Below, piece by piece: positions 55,005 to 64,000 of a DNA stretch of 64,000 bases; position 1 is the first letter of the stretch; each line of letters begins with the position of its first letter. Below the pieces are notes generated by a model, which saw only the letters and a list, made by a program, of their open reading frames with translations, was not told the origin of the DNA and made no database searches. Made by a program: the position numbers and the translations under genes. Source of the stretch: Neofusicoccum parvum (Eukaryota; Ascomycota; Dothideomycetes; Botryosphaeriales; Botryosphaeriaceae); NCBI GenBank assembly GCA_020912385.1, contig CP087214.1:496001-560000 (forward strand), written 5' to 3'.

Positions 55005-58000
55005 GGCGAGGAGCGGGTGCGCGTGGGCGGATCAAGCTTTGTTGTCGCTCCGCGGCGGGTTGAAACGGCGGGAGGGTCGTCGGATGCAGCGGGGCGACGT
55101 GTCGGCGGGCGGGCGAAGCGCAGGCGCGGTCGACGGCGGACGACGGACGGCGGGTGGTGTCGGTGGTTGACGGCGGAGTTGGTGGCTTGGTGTCTCTCGT
55201 GCGTCGAGTCGAGTGAGACGGGCTGGCGCGACGGTTGGCTGGAAATGAGGAGGTGAGAGCACGGAACGAGCGACGGTCGGAGCGAACGACGGGTGGGCCA
55301 GGCCACGAGGGAGTCGCAAAACGGGGCGCAGGACGACAAAGGAGCTGCGGCTCGGAGGGCGCGGCGCGACGAGGAGGCCGAGGAGAGGAGGCTGAAGGGA
55401 GAGGCCGGCGCAGGTGTGCGGTTGACGTCGTGGGAGCTGGCCGCGCACAGCGGTTAGGCCGCCAAGCTTCTCATCTCGCGACGCCGCGCGCCCGACGAAT
55501 TATCGCGCACCTCGCCCGCCCGCAACCCCAACACGCAAACCGCGGTCGCACGCCCGCGGCCATGCAATCTCCAAGCCTGCCACCGCAGGCCCGCGTGCGT
55601 GCAGGCGGCTCCCCGGCGCCCGTATCGCACTGCCCGCGCCGCCGCGGTGCCGCCTCGCATGGGCCAGCAGGCCGCGCTGCTTCCCCTGGCCGGCCGGCGC
55701 GCCGTTGCCCTCGCCGTGCGAACATCCAAATTCTCTGCCGCGACGTCCAATTTGGGTTGCAGTCCACGCCAATCCCACAGCCTGGACCCGCCTGATCGCC
55801 TTTTCCAACTTACCCGCGACAGCTGCCTCCTGCACGATGTGTGCCCTGAGGTCATTCCGGCTGATCGCCCTGCTGGCGACCCTTATGCGTTTCATGATCC
55901 GCGTTGGGATGTACGGCTGCCGGATTGGGTCCAATGGCAGCAGCTGCTCGTCCTGCACAGGCTGCTGTCCCCTTGGACCGTTCCCTTTGCCCTGCTCCCT
56001 GCACCACGCCACCCGCAGCGCCATGCAGCTCCATAGGCAAGTGCTGCAGCCAGCGATCAGCGCGAGCTGCTTCCAGCAAACACGGCTGTCTGGGGTTGAG
56101 CTGTTGCGCTGGGTCAAATGCTCCAACTGCCCATGGCTAGGCGCAATCCGGCCTCGATTTTTCTGTCGAAAGGTGAGTTCCTATGGCAACCATCGGCTCC
56201 AGCGTCCTCCTGCATGGTGGCCCATGCTTCGTTCTCTCTCGTGTCTATCATTGTTCAGTAAGCATGTGTTGTCAGCTGTGCGGAGGAAAGCTGCAGCCAA
56301 CAGCTAGCGTAGACTGCCCATGACAGACTCAGCTATGGGTAGGAGTAGAGTCGAAATACTCGTCTGGAGACCTTGCGCTTCGGCAAGACTCAATGCGCAA
56401 ATCAATTGTTCGGAGCAGCTTGCCCAGCCTGCAGTATCTGGACTGGATCTTCCTGAACCAAGTCACCCCGTCGGACTTGTTGCAGAGTCTGGACATGCTC
56501 CTGGCTATTGTAGAATCTAGGTGTATGTGTTGGATGGCGTCTGGGTCGGCCAGCCATGCCTAGCCGCTGTTCTAGTCTAGGTGCGCTACGTCACTGATCG
56601 AGATATCTCCCGATCCAGCCTCCGCGCCGCCATATTTTTCGACTTTGAGACTCGAAATACGGGATACGGTGTCGAAGCAGTGCCGCTTGTTGAAACGGCC
56701 ATGCGCCAACCCCTTGCCCAAACTCCATGGATCTCTTTGAGTGTTGGTGCAGGAGTAGACGAACTGCGCATCCCAATGGCGCTACCCTATCATGCAACAA
56801 ATGTATAACAAGCACATGCCTCGACTTTCCCTCCTTTTGGAGACCCGCAGCTGGCACTCCACACAAAAGCAGGTCTTGTCCATCAGCCTGTCGTCACTCT
56901 TGCGACAGAGCCACCGCGTCGCGACTTTTGGTTTTTGCAGATCACGGCCTCCGAGCGCCGAGGTAGGACGTCGGAGTGAAAGCCCATCCAATTATGATGC
57001 ATATTGGGAATTCCCCAGCGGAACGGACTCCTTCAGACGTTTGAAGTTGTTGCACCCTGGACGCGGCGTGACCAAGTTAGCTCTCGAGTCAATAGGAGCG
57101 CGGGTCGCCAATCTGATCGGAGCAGCGGCCTCGTCCGCGGATTGCCCCAGACGCCCGCTTTCCATTGGCCTGCTGCACTCGAGTGATGCAGAGGCACACC
57201 TGCACCCACGCTCGTGCCCAGTATCTGGAAATATTCCCTGTCGATCTTCCAGGCTCTGTCAGCCATCTTGCCGGCACAGTCACGCCAAGCCTTGATGATG
57301 AAGCACGTCGTTGGGCCGGGTCTTCTTTCCGCCTCACGCCACAGCATGATCATGCGCGTGAGCACCAGTCTCCATCGGGACTTGCGAGTCAACCCGGACA
57401 GCATCATGGCCTACAAAAATCCCTCTCCCACTTTATGGTATTTAATGTCGCCAGCGGCGTGTAACCGATCACTAAGACAATCGGAACTCCGAGCCGCTCT
57501 TTCCGCCAGGATGAATCCCTTTCTCCGTCTTCTAGAAGTCTGTCAGATCCTGCAACGTGCGCATTGTGAAGCTGGGTGAAAAAGAGGCAGGAAAGCGCTA
57601 CAAACGGTCCTGACTCAAACAACAAGTTGTATACCTTTTATGCTTGGAGAACTCCGTGATTAAAACAAATAATGCAGAAGCCTTCGTCCAAATCTTCCTG
57701 GATCTCCAGGCAAGATCGTATACTGCAGCAACCAACAACAATGCAGAGTGGACCAGGTTTCTACCAGGAGCCAGCTTGATCTCCCAGAGACCTATTCACA
57801 CAGACGTCACTTGGCATCACGGTGTTCGCCCCGCAAGCACAAAGCAAGAACAGGAGACAACATCGAACGAAGCTCGTATAACGGCTCTTCCACCCGATCA
57901 AATCGATAAAAAGCCCGGCATGGCCCTCTGCGACTTGCACCACTTCGGGCCACAGCCAGGAACATTCTTCAGGCGGTAGGCAGCCACCCGCCCGCCTCAA

Positions 58001-60723
58001 GTTCCACGACAGCAGACCACGGGCCCAATAAAGCCGTGGTTCCTCCATCAGCGGACGTGGGAGCTCGCGCCACTAACCTCTTCTTTCGCAAGGCGGCTTT
58101 TTTTCCGAGCGAAAACATATACACAAGAGGGCTGATTCGATACCACCAACACAGCCACTCTGACAACCTTAGCAGCTCTGTTAGGCCGCTCACTGCGTCC
58201 CTCCCGATGCGGCCGAAAAGGACTTCATAACGTCAAACGTAGTGGCGGAGCCGGTCGTTGGCTCCGGATCATGTTGGCGCTCTTCCGTGCCGCGAAGGGG
58301 TCTAGGCCAAGCAAATAACGAAAGAAGCAAGGCGTTGTGTGGAATAGGCAGCCACCATGGCGCATACCACCTTGTCGTCGTGGCAGACGCCGCGGCGGGC
58401 TACCATGGATCGGATGCAGGAGGGCATTCGACCCTGACACGGCGAGAAGTTGAAAAGACGCCGAGAAGGCGTGGATGCTTTGTGCCTGTCCCCGACTCAG
58501 TCGAATCCCTGCATGACCGCATTTGCTCAGCATAGGCTTCTGCACTTGCCCATGCTTCTTCCCACAGCAGTGTCTAGTTAAGCTCGAAGTCTGAATGACG
58601 TTGACAGTCGAGTACTTCCTGGACGCCCTTCGTCCTCTAAGAGGCAAGCGATCTAAGACCGCACTTACTGCATCCAGCACAGCCAACCACAGAAAGACCT
58701 TCGCGCCATCTCTCGACCCTAACCAGCGGCTGCCCCGCAACCCCTGTAAGTGCAAGGCCCAGACCCTTGAATAGACCCTTCTTCAAACCAGAGTATATCT
58801 CGGGTGCTCGATTACTATTCCTCCATGCCGCCAAACCAGAACAAATATTCCAACACCACGGCTCCGGCTCGGACCCGTTACCAACCCCACACACATCCAC
58901 ACAAGAACCGCGCAGCAACGTCCTTTTCCACCTGGACCTTCGTCCCCGCTCCCGTCCCAGCCAACCGGCTCCCCTCCCCCATCCACGCGCCGCCTTCCCC
59001 ATCCGTCTTTCCGGTCCTCCACAACAGGCCGGCGCCCGGTCGCATAGCACCACACGCAGCAGCACACCAAAACGTCCACAGCAACAACGCTCACGGCGCC
59101 CACCTGACCCGACCATCGAGATGCCCCCTGCCGCAACGAGCCCCCCGCGTCCACCCTCGAACGTCGCCCGGACAGCAGTCCCGCGCCGCGCGCGGCCTAT
59201 CGGCAAAAGCCGGCTACGTACCTGCGTGCACGCGGAAGAGCAGCGAATAGGGCTGTGACCCTATGCCGCTTTCTTTATTTTTTTTTATAGTCCTGCGCGC
59301 GCGTTTCCCATTTGACGCGGCTCCGCGTCGTCTGCCGGGGCGCATCCAGCGTCCCTCCTCCACGCTAGCAAGCGGCGGTGGATGGACGGGCTCGTGGCGT
59401 TTCCGAACGGCGGCGCTCCCCGTTGTTGCCATTAGCTCCCTCGGTCCCGGCCGGGATCAACAGCCGCGGCGACGTTCGAGGCTGGAGCCCGCAACTTCGT
59501 TCTTCTTTGGCGCGGGCTAGACGCGTCTGCGGAGCAGGGTTTGCGGCGTCCGAGGGTGCGGGTGGAGGGTGGTCATTCGTCGAACGTCGCGGGAGTCGGG
59601 TCTGGGTTGTGGCTGAATTGCTGGTGTGATGAGCGAGTTATTTTTAGTTTTTTGGTCCTTCTTCCCGCGTCTTTTTAAGGGTCGTCTTTGTTTGATTATG
59701 GCGGACGAGATGTTCATCGTCGAACGTCTGGGCTCTTGACCCCGCGGTAAGTGAGAGGCTCGGAAAAGACCTCCGTCGGCTGGGCCTGTCTGGCTCAGCG
59801 GTTTTGTGCCACATGTGGTTGTTGTTTCACCGGTAGTCGGGCCCGCGGGACCACCGTCGAACGTCGCAGCGGCTGCTGATCCCGTGTAGAAAGAGGGCTT
59901 GAATGAGACGATTGGCTGGCTGGGCGGCTGGTCTAGAACTCAGGAACAATGGCCCTGCGCCACGTGTTTTGTTGCGCGTCGTCGCGTCTCAATCTCAACT
60001 CCTCTTGCCCCGCGGAGCAGGCCGCTATGTCCGATCATATCGCAGGATCGTCCATGTAGCGGGAAGCTCCGCGATTCATAAGGCTTGTTGAGGTGCGCAG
60101 GGGGAACGCTGTTGCTACTCCAACATGTATGGACGGGCTTCGCAGGATCGAGATTGTCGCTGTACAGGACGTTACGCATGTTTCCCTTGCTGCGTCATCT
60201 CCTCACTTAGGATGAGATTTCCTTCTGGCCCAGTGGTCCGTCAACATGCGCCTTGAGACTACCGTTGGCAGTAGAGTACGATCAATGATTTTGTTCAAGG
60301 TCTCTGTGTTGGGCAGTGCAAGGATATTGCTGAGTCTAGATAGTTTTTCAGTATCCGATAACGGAAAGCCTACGAATATAGATGCTGTTTCGGCCGAAGG
60401 AAGCTTACACAGATGATGCAGAGGTTGTACAACCGATGTTGAACGCCGAGGAAACAGTCAACACAACAGGACGGTAGGCAGCAATCTTCAAGGTTAACAG
60501 AGCTTCACAGCCCTCGAAATGTATAGCAAGTCTTCAGGTACGGTTGGAGGGTATTAATATAATACATTTCTGATAGACGTCAAATCTTACAGTCGTTCAG
60601 CTCTTTTTTCTCAGCCCAAATATACAAAGACGGAGCTTGTACCATACCAAAATACCCGTACACCAAGCTCCCGACCCGATTTTTCCATTTCAGCACTTAG
60701 TATCCCTGAGCGATGCAGCAGAT
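55005..60723. other. 5.7-kb stretch with no recognisable gene
   Basis: Neither strand gives a frame with an ATG start, known motif and credible splice pattern. GC-rich parts (55.0-55.8 and 58.8-59.6 kb) show open frames on several strands, likely compositional; 56.0-58.7 and 59.9-60.6 kb are closer to 50 percent GC. No tRNA or rRNA signature was seen. It could hold unrecognised noncoding RNA or decayed genes. Confidence 0.4.
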
Positions 60724-62349
60724 CTACAAGTAAGCGTCCATCATCTTCTCGAAATAGGTCCGCACCGCCTGCGTCGAGAGCTCGACACCCTTGCCCTTGG
60801 CGACAGGCCCCTCACCGAGCGCATCAGCGCCGCCGTCCTGCTGTCCCACCGCGTCGCGCAGCAGGTCCTCGGCCCCCGCCACGTCCGGCTGGTTCCACAG
60901 CTGCAGCTGGACGACGCCGTTCTGCATCTCCTTGCCGCCGACGACGAGGATGTGGTTGTAGCCGCGGTCGCGCGCCTCGCGCAGCTTCTTGCCCAGCGCG
61001 CGCGCGCTGGTGTCGACGTCGACCTGGACGGCCGGGCGGCCGAGCGGCGCGGGCTTGAGGGCCTCGCTCTCGCGGTCCCGCTCCGCCGGCGTCCCTGCCA
61101 GGCTGGCGGCCAGCTCCTGCACGTGGGCGAGCAGCGCGGGGTCCTGCGACAGGCTGAGGATGATGGCGGGCCGCGGCGACAGCCAGAACGGGTAGCGGCC
61201 GTCGTAGTGCTCGATCAGCAGCGCGAGGAAGCGCTCCAGCGACCCGAGGATGGCGCGGTGGATGATGACGGGCGTGACGGGGCCGGTCTGGGCCAGGAGG
61301 TCGGGCGAGGTCGAGTCCGTCACCGAGCCGGTGCGCTCGAGCGAGGGCGCCGGCGCCGTGTAGGAGAGGTTGAAGCGCTGGGGCAGCTGGAAGTCCAGCT
61401 GGATCGTGGCCGTCTGGTGCTCCTTGCCGTCGCTGTCGCGCAGGATGATGTCGATCTTGGGCCCGTAGAAGGCGCCGTCGCCCTCGTTGATGGCCCATTC
61501 CCGGCCGCTGTCGTTCAGGGCCGCCTTCAGCTGGTTTTCCGCCCGCTCCCACTCTTCCGCCGTGCCGATGTAGTGGTCCTCGGGCCGTGTCGAGAGCATC
61601 AGCTTGTACGGGCCCAGCCCGAATGTTGAGTAGACCATCCCGACGAAGTCCAGCGTGCGCTTGATCTCCTCTTGGATCTGCGACGGCCGGCAGAAGATGT
61701 GGCCATCGTCCTGGTGGAAGCGACGCACGCGCGTGAGCCCGCTGAGCGCACCGGAGATTTCGTTGCGGTGCAGAGCACTGAAGTCTGCATAGCGGACTGG
61801 CAGGTCACGGTAACTGCGCTTCTCGCTCGCGAACAGCAAGCAATGGCCCGGACAGTTCATGGGCTTCAGTCCAAACTCCTCATCCTCGCCGGCCTCTGCA
61901 GCCTCCTTCTGCCCCGTCGCGCCCCGACCCTGCACGGAAAACATGTCCTCGGCGTAGTTCTCCCAGTGGCCCGACTTCTGCCACAATGACTTCTTGTATA
62001 TGGTGGGCGTAATGACCTCGCGGAAGCCGAAGAGCGGGTATTGCATGCGCAGAAAGTTGGCGAGCTTGTTGAACATAGCGGCGCCATTGGGAAGGAATAG
62101 CGGCGAGCCGGGCGAGTAGAGGGAGGTGGTGAAGAGGTCCTGGGCAGTGCCCAGTTCACGATGGTCGGCGGGTGGCTTTGGCGGCTGGTCGGTCGTCGGG
62201 TTTAGGGTCTGCGCGGGCGGAGAGGGCCGCGGAGCGGAACAGGAGCAGGCACGAGCCCAGGCTGCCGGGCGCAGGGGCAATTGAGGGCGTTGGGCTCTGC
62301 CATAGCGGGCGATGTGCGAGAGGTGGAGCGGCGGGCGTCGTGCGGGCAT
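60724..62349 (-). CDS. MST1: Mitochondrial threonyl-tRNA synthetase
   Basis: A single exon of 541 residues from the ATG at 62349. The start is Arg/Ala/Pro-rich without acids (MPARRPPLHLSHIARYGRAQ), fitting a mitochondrial presequence. Class II motif 1 region: FREVITPTIYKKSLWQKSGH. Zinc ligands are in MNCPGH, HQDDGH and VIIHRAI. Motif 2 is RVRRFHQDDGHIFC and motif 3 is GSLERFLALLIEHY. The anticodon-binding domain ends near GYNHILVVGGKEMQNG and TYFEKMMDAYL. It lacks the N-terminal TGS and editing domains of cytosolic ThrRS, as in yeast Mst1. It charges mitochondrial tRNA-Thr. The frame stays open upstream of the ATG, but that part has no family similarity and overlaps the divergent promoter. 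The start is divergent from the gene at 62840. Confidence 0.92.
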   Translation of the reverse strand: MPARRPPLHLSHIARYGRAQRPQLPLRPAAWARACSCSAPRPSPPAQTLNPTTDQPPKPPADHRELGTAQDLFTTSLYSPGSPLFLPNGAAMFNKLANFLRMQYPLFGFREVITPTIYKKSLWQKSGHWENYAEDMFSVQGRGATGQKEAAEAGEDEEFGLKPMNCPGHCLLFASEKRSYRDLPVRYADFSALHRNEISGALSGLTRVRRFHQDDGHIFCRPSQIQEEIKRTLDFVGMVYSTFGLGPYKLMLSTRPEDHYIGTAEEWERAENQLKAALNDSGREWAINEGDGAFYGPKIDIILRDSDGKEHQTATIQLDFQLPQRFNLSYTAPAPSLERTGSVTDSTSPDLLAQTGPVTPVIIHRAILGSLERFLALLIEHYDGRYPFWLSPRPAIILSLSQDPALLAHVQELAASLAGTPAERDRESEALKPAPLGRPAVQVDVDTSARALGKKLREARDRGYNHILVVGGKEMQNGVVQLQLWNQPDVAGAEDLLRDAVGQQDGGADALGEGPVAKGKGVELSTQAVRTYFEKMMDAYL

Positions 62350-62839
62350 CGGGGCGGAGGTGCGGTCGAAAATCTGGGCGCGCTCACGACCAAGCACGGC
62401 TGCGAGGGACGCGCCGGGGGAGCTTGGCTGCTCTAGTGCGGGCGGCTCGGCGCGTGACGTGACGTGAGGGCTGGCTGCACCGTGTGCCCTGCCACGACAA
62501 CCACGCGCGGTACCTAGACGTGCCGCCAGCTTGCCCGCCGCTCCCAAGCCATGCCATCGCCTGCCTCGCCCTGCCTGGTCCTGCTGCTGGCTTACGGCCA
62601 CTCTCGCGGACTCGTCCTCGCACACTGACCTTCCGCTCGTGCTTCGCTCGCCCACGTTCCACCTGCACTTTGCCACTCCGCCCGCCGCGCGCGCCCGCCG
62701 CCCCGTCCACGCGCCCTGTTGGCGCGTTGTTTTCCGTGTCGCAAACTTGCTTGCTTGCCACCCACGCGTCATCGGCGCCCGCTGCACCTCCCGAGACCAC
62801 CCCAGAGCGTCTGCCGCCCCCCGAGTGTTGAGCTGTATC
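62350..62839. promoter_or_regulatory. Divergent promoter, MST1 / membrane-protein gene
   Basis: The 490 bp between two starts that point outward; very GC-rich, with no clear TATA box. It must contain both promoters unless hidden 5' exons exist. Confidence 0.55.
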
Positions 62840-64000
62840 ATGAGCCGGGGGAAAGGCCGCGCCCGGACCACCGAGTTGAGCGAGTCGTGGGCTTCTCTGT
62901 CATATGGCGACGACGACCACGACTTGGGACAGTCATCAGACCTAGACAGCGACGCTCCGCCCTCCGCAGACGCCCAGCGCACAACCAGGGGCTCGGCACG
63001 CACAACGCCAGCCGCAAGACGGGCTCAGAGCTCCAGCACCTACTCGGTTCCCACCACCCCCGCACCCCGCCTCCCATCGCGACGGACCGCTTCTCAGACC
63101 CCCGTGGAACCCGAGTTCGTCATGCCTTCCTCGCCGGATGGATCGTGGGCCGGCTCGCCGTTGCACAGCACACCTCGCTCCGCAAGGCGCGTTGCTCAAG
63201 CCATTGCTGAGGAGGACGAGCCCGCGGCCACCAGATCGCGGAAGCGCAGGTCGAGGCCTATGCAACGGGTCCCGCCCTCCGATGACCAGCGTGATTCCTC
63301 ATCTCCACTCGCCTCGCTGTGGGCAAACTTACTTGGCCCCGCTACCAACTACGTGATCTCGGTTCTGGCATTTGCCATGGATGTTTTGAAACCCCTCATC
63401 TCTCTTGCCGTCGCCGTTCTATTGTTTGCAACATTCCTGTCGTTCGCCAGGTCATGGCTTTCATCCAGCGTTTCCACCGCGCTGACCCCGATCTGCGCCC
63501 TGCCCGGCATGTCCCTGCTCAACCTGCCCTTCTGCGAATACCAGCAGAAGCCGACGCCTGCGTCCGGAGGCTCGGTAGAGTTTGACGAGCTTATGGCTGC
63601 TCAAGAGGCCTTCGATGAGATCGTCATATCGTCGACCCGGAACGAATGGCTCCCGGCAGACATGAAGAGCAGTGAAAACGTCATCCGGGACCTGAGGATG
63701 GTCGTACGGCATTCGAAGCTGCCATCGAAATCTGAGCTGGAGATGGAGTTCAACAACTTCATCGAGACAGCGAGACAAGCTTCGGATGATCTAAGCCGGT
63801 TCAACAGTCGGGTTGGTAGAGCTGTCGACAAAACACTCAGCACTACCCGCTGGACCATGCGAGTTATCGACGGCCTCGCAGAGAACGATTCCGGACGTGG
63901 TGCCATCGACCGCTTCCTCTGGGACAATGTTCTCTGGGCACTTTCGCCCTACAAATCACCACATGCCAAGCTGGTCGAGCAGTATCTTCAGCACACACAG
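62840..64000 (+). CDS. Hypothetical membrane protein, 3' end outside window
   Basis: An ATG-initiated frame of 387 codons with no stop runs off the right edge. Residues 1-165 are Ser/Arg/Asp/Pro-rich and look disordered, with a basic cluster (TRSRKRRSRP) near residue 140. A long hydrophobic stretch follows at about 171-203 (YVISVLAFAMDVLKPLISLA, then VAVLLFATFLSFA), enough for one or two membrane passes. The rest is helical and charged, with FDELMAAQEAFDEIV and ELEMEFNNFIETARQASDDL. A disordered basic head before a membrane segment would suit a nuclear-envelope or ER protein, but that is inference. I do not recognise the family. No intron was needed over the visible part. Confidence 0.8.
   Translation, partial: MSRGKGRARTTELSESWASLSYGDDDHDLGQSSDLDSDAPPSADAQRTTRGSARTTPAARRAQSSSTYSVPTTPAPRLPSRRTASQTPVEPEFVMPSSPDGSWAGSPLHSTPRSARRVAQAIAEEDEPAATRSRKRRSRPMQRVPPSDDQRDSSSPLASLWANLLGPATNYVISVLAFAMDVLKPLISLAVAVLLFATFLSFARSWLSSSVSTALTPICALPGMSLLNLPFCEYQQKPTPASGGSVEFDELMAAQEAFDEIVISSTRNEWLPADMKSSENVIRDLRMVVRHSKLPSKSELEMEFNNFIETARQASDDLSRFNSRVGRAVDKTLSTTRWTMRVIDGLAENDSGRGAIDRFLWDNVLWALSPYKSPHAKLVEQYLQHTQ

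Noticed and set aside
55837..56307. Met-Cys start with several cysteines, possible third small Cys protein
   Set aside because: Cys spacing does not match the 714 and 2252 proteins, and composition is unlike a compact fold.
60637..61629. 330-codon plus-strand open frame
   Set aside because: Antisense to the mitochondrial threonyl-tRNA synthetase.

Overview
The window is nuclear DNA of a filamentous ascomycete (Pezizomycotina; a dothideomycete-like fungus is my best guess, by inference only). Genes carry short GT-AG introns of about 50-200 bp. Coding exons are GC-rich. The housekeeping set is eukaryotic: RNA polymerase II RPB1 with a heptad C-terminal domain, tRNA-His guanylyltransferase, a COMPASS WD40 subunit and an INO80 subunit. 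Splice models below were built by hand. Each multi-exon model closes to a whole number of codons and rejoins family motifs across the junctions, but no transcript data were available.

Layout. 0.7-5.4 kb: two small seven-cysteine proteins and a larger Cys-rich protein (paralog P1). 6.6-8.5 kb: an MFS transporter (minus). 10.3-28.2 kb is a conserved housekeeping block: a GID/CTLH ligase scaffold (GID1/VID30-like, minus), IES4-like INO80 subunit (minus), SWD1 (minus) divergent from RPB1 (plus), then THG1 (plus). 28.2-48.2 kb is an accessory region: Cys-rich paralogs P2, P3 and P4 (all minus), two cytochrome P450s (minus), a Zn2Cys6 transcription factor (minus), an AT-rich tract, and a possible LTR-like relic holding three tandem dyad repeats, a TATA box and a 5'-truncated gene. 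50.4-64 kb returns to conserved genes: a DUF155 (Rmd1/Rmd8/Sif2) protein, RAX1-like RGS membrane protein, a 5.7-kb stretch without recognisable genes, mitochondrial threonyl-tRNA synthetase, and a divergent membrane-protein gene that runs off the right edge.

The most notable content is the four-member Cys-rich family (P1-P4). All share an ordered set of modules: an N-terminal HPP...W...LN-S-x2-(Y/F)W region, a (V/L)xCDE box, then six or so Cys/His knuckles ending in an aromatic-CxxC...VxLP box. I do not recognise this as a named domain family. Basic and acidic stretches in three members suggest nuclear proteins. P3 has two in-frame TAG codons inside an otherwise intact, alignable frame. A second, unrelated pair of small proteins at 0.7-2.5 kb shares an exact C-x10-C-x14-C-x2-C spacing.

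Functionally, the housekeeping block is rich in transcription and chromatin genes (RPB1, SWD1, IES4). The P450/transcription factor segment could be a small metabolic locus, but no backbone synthase is present.
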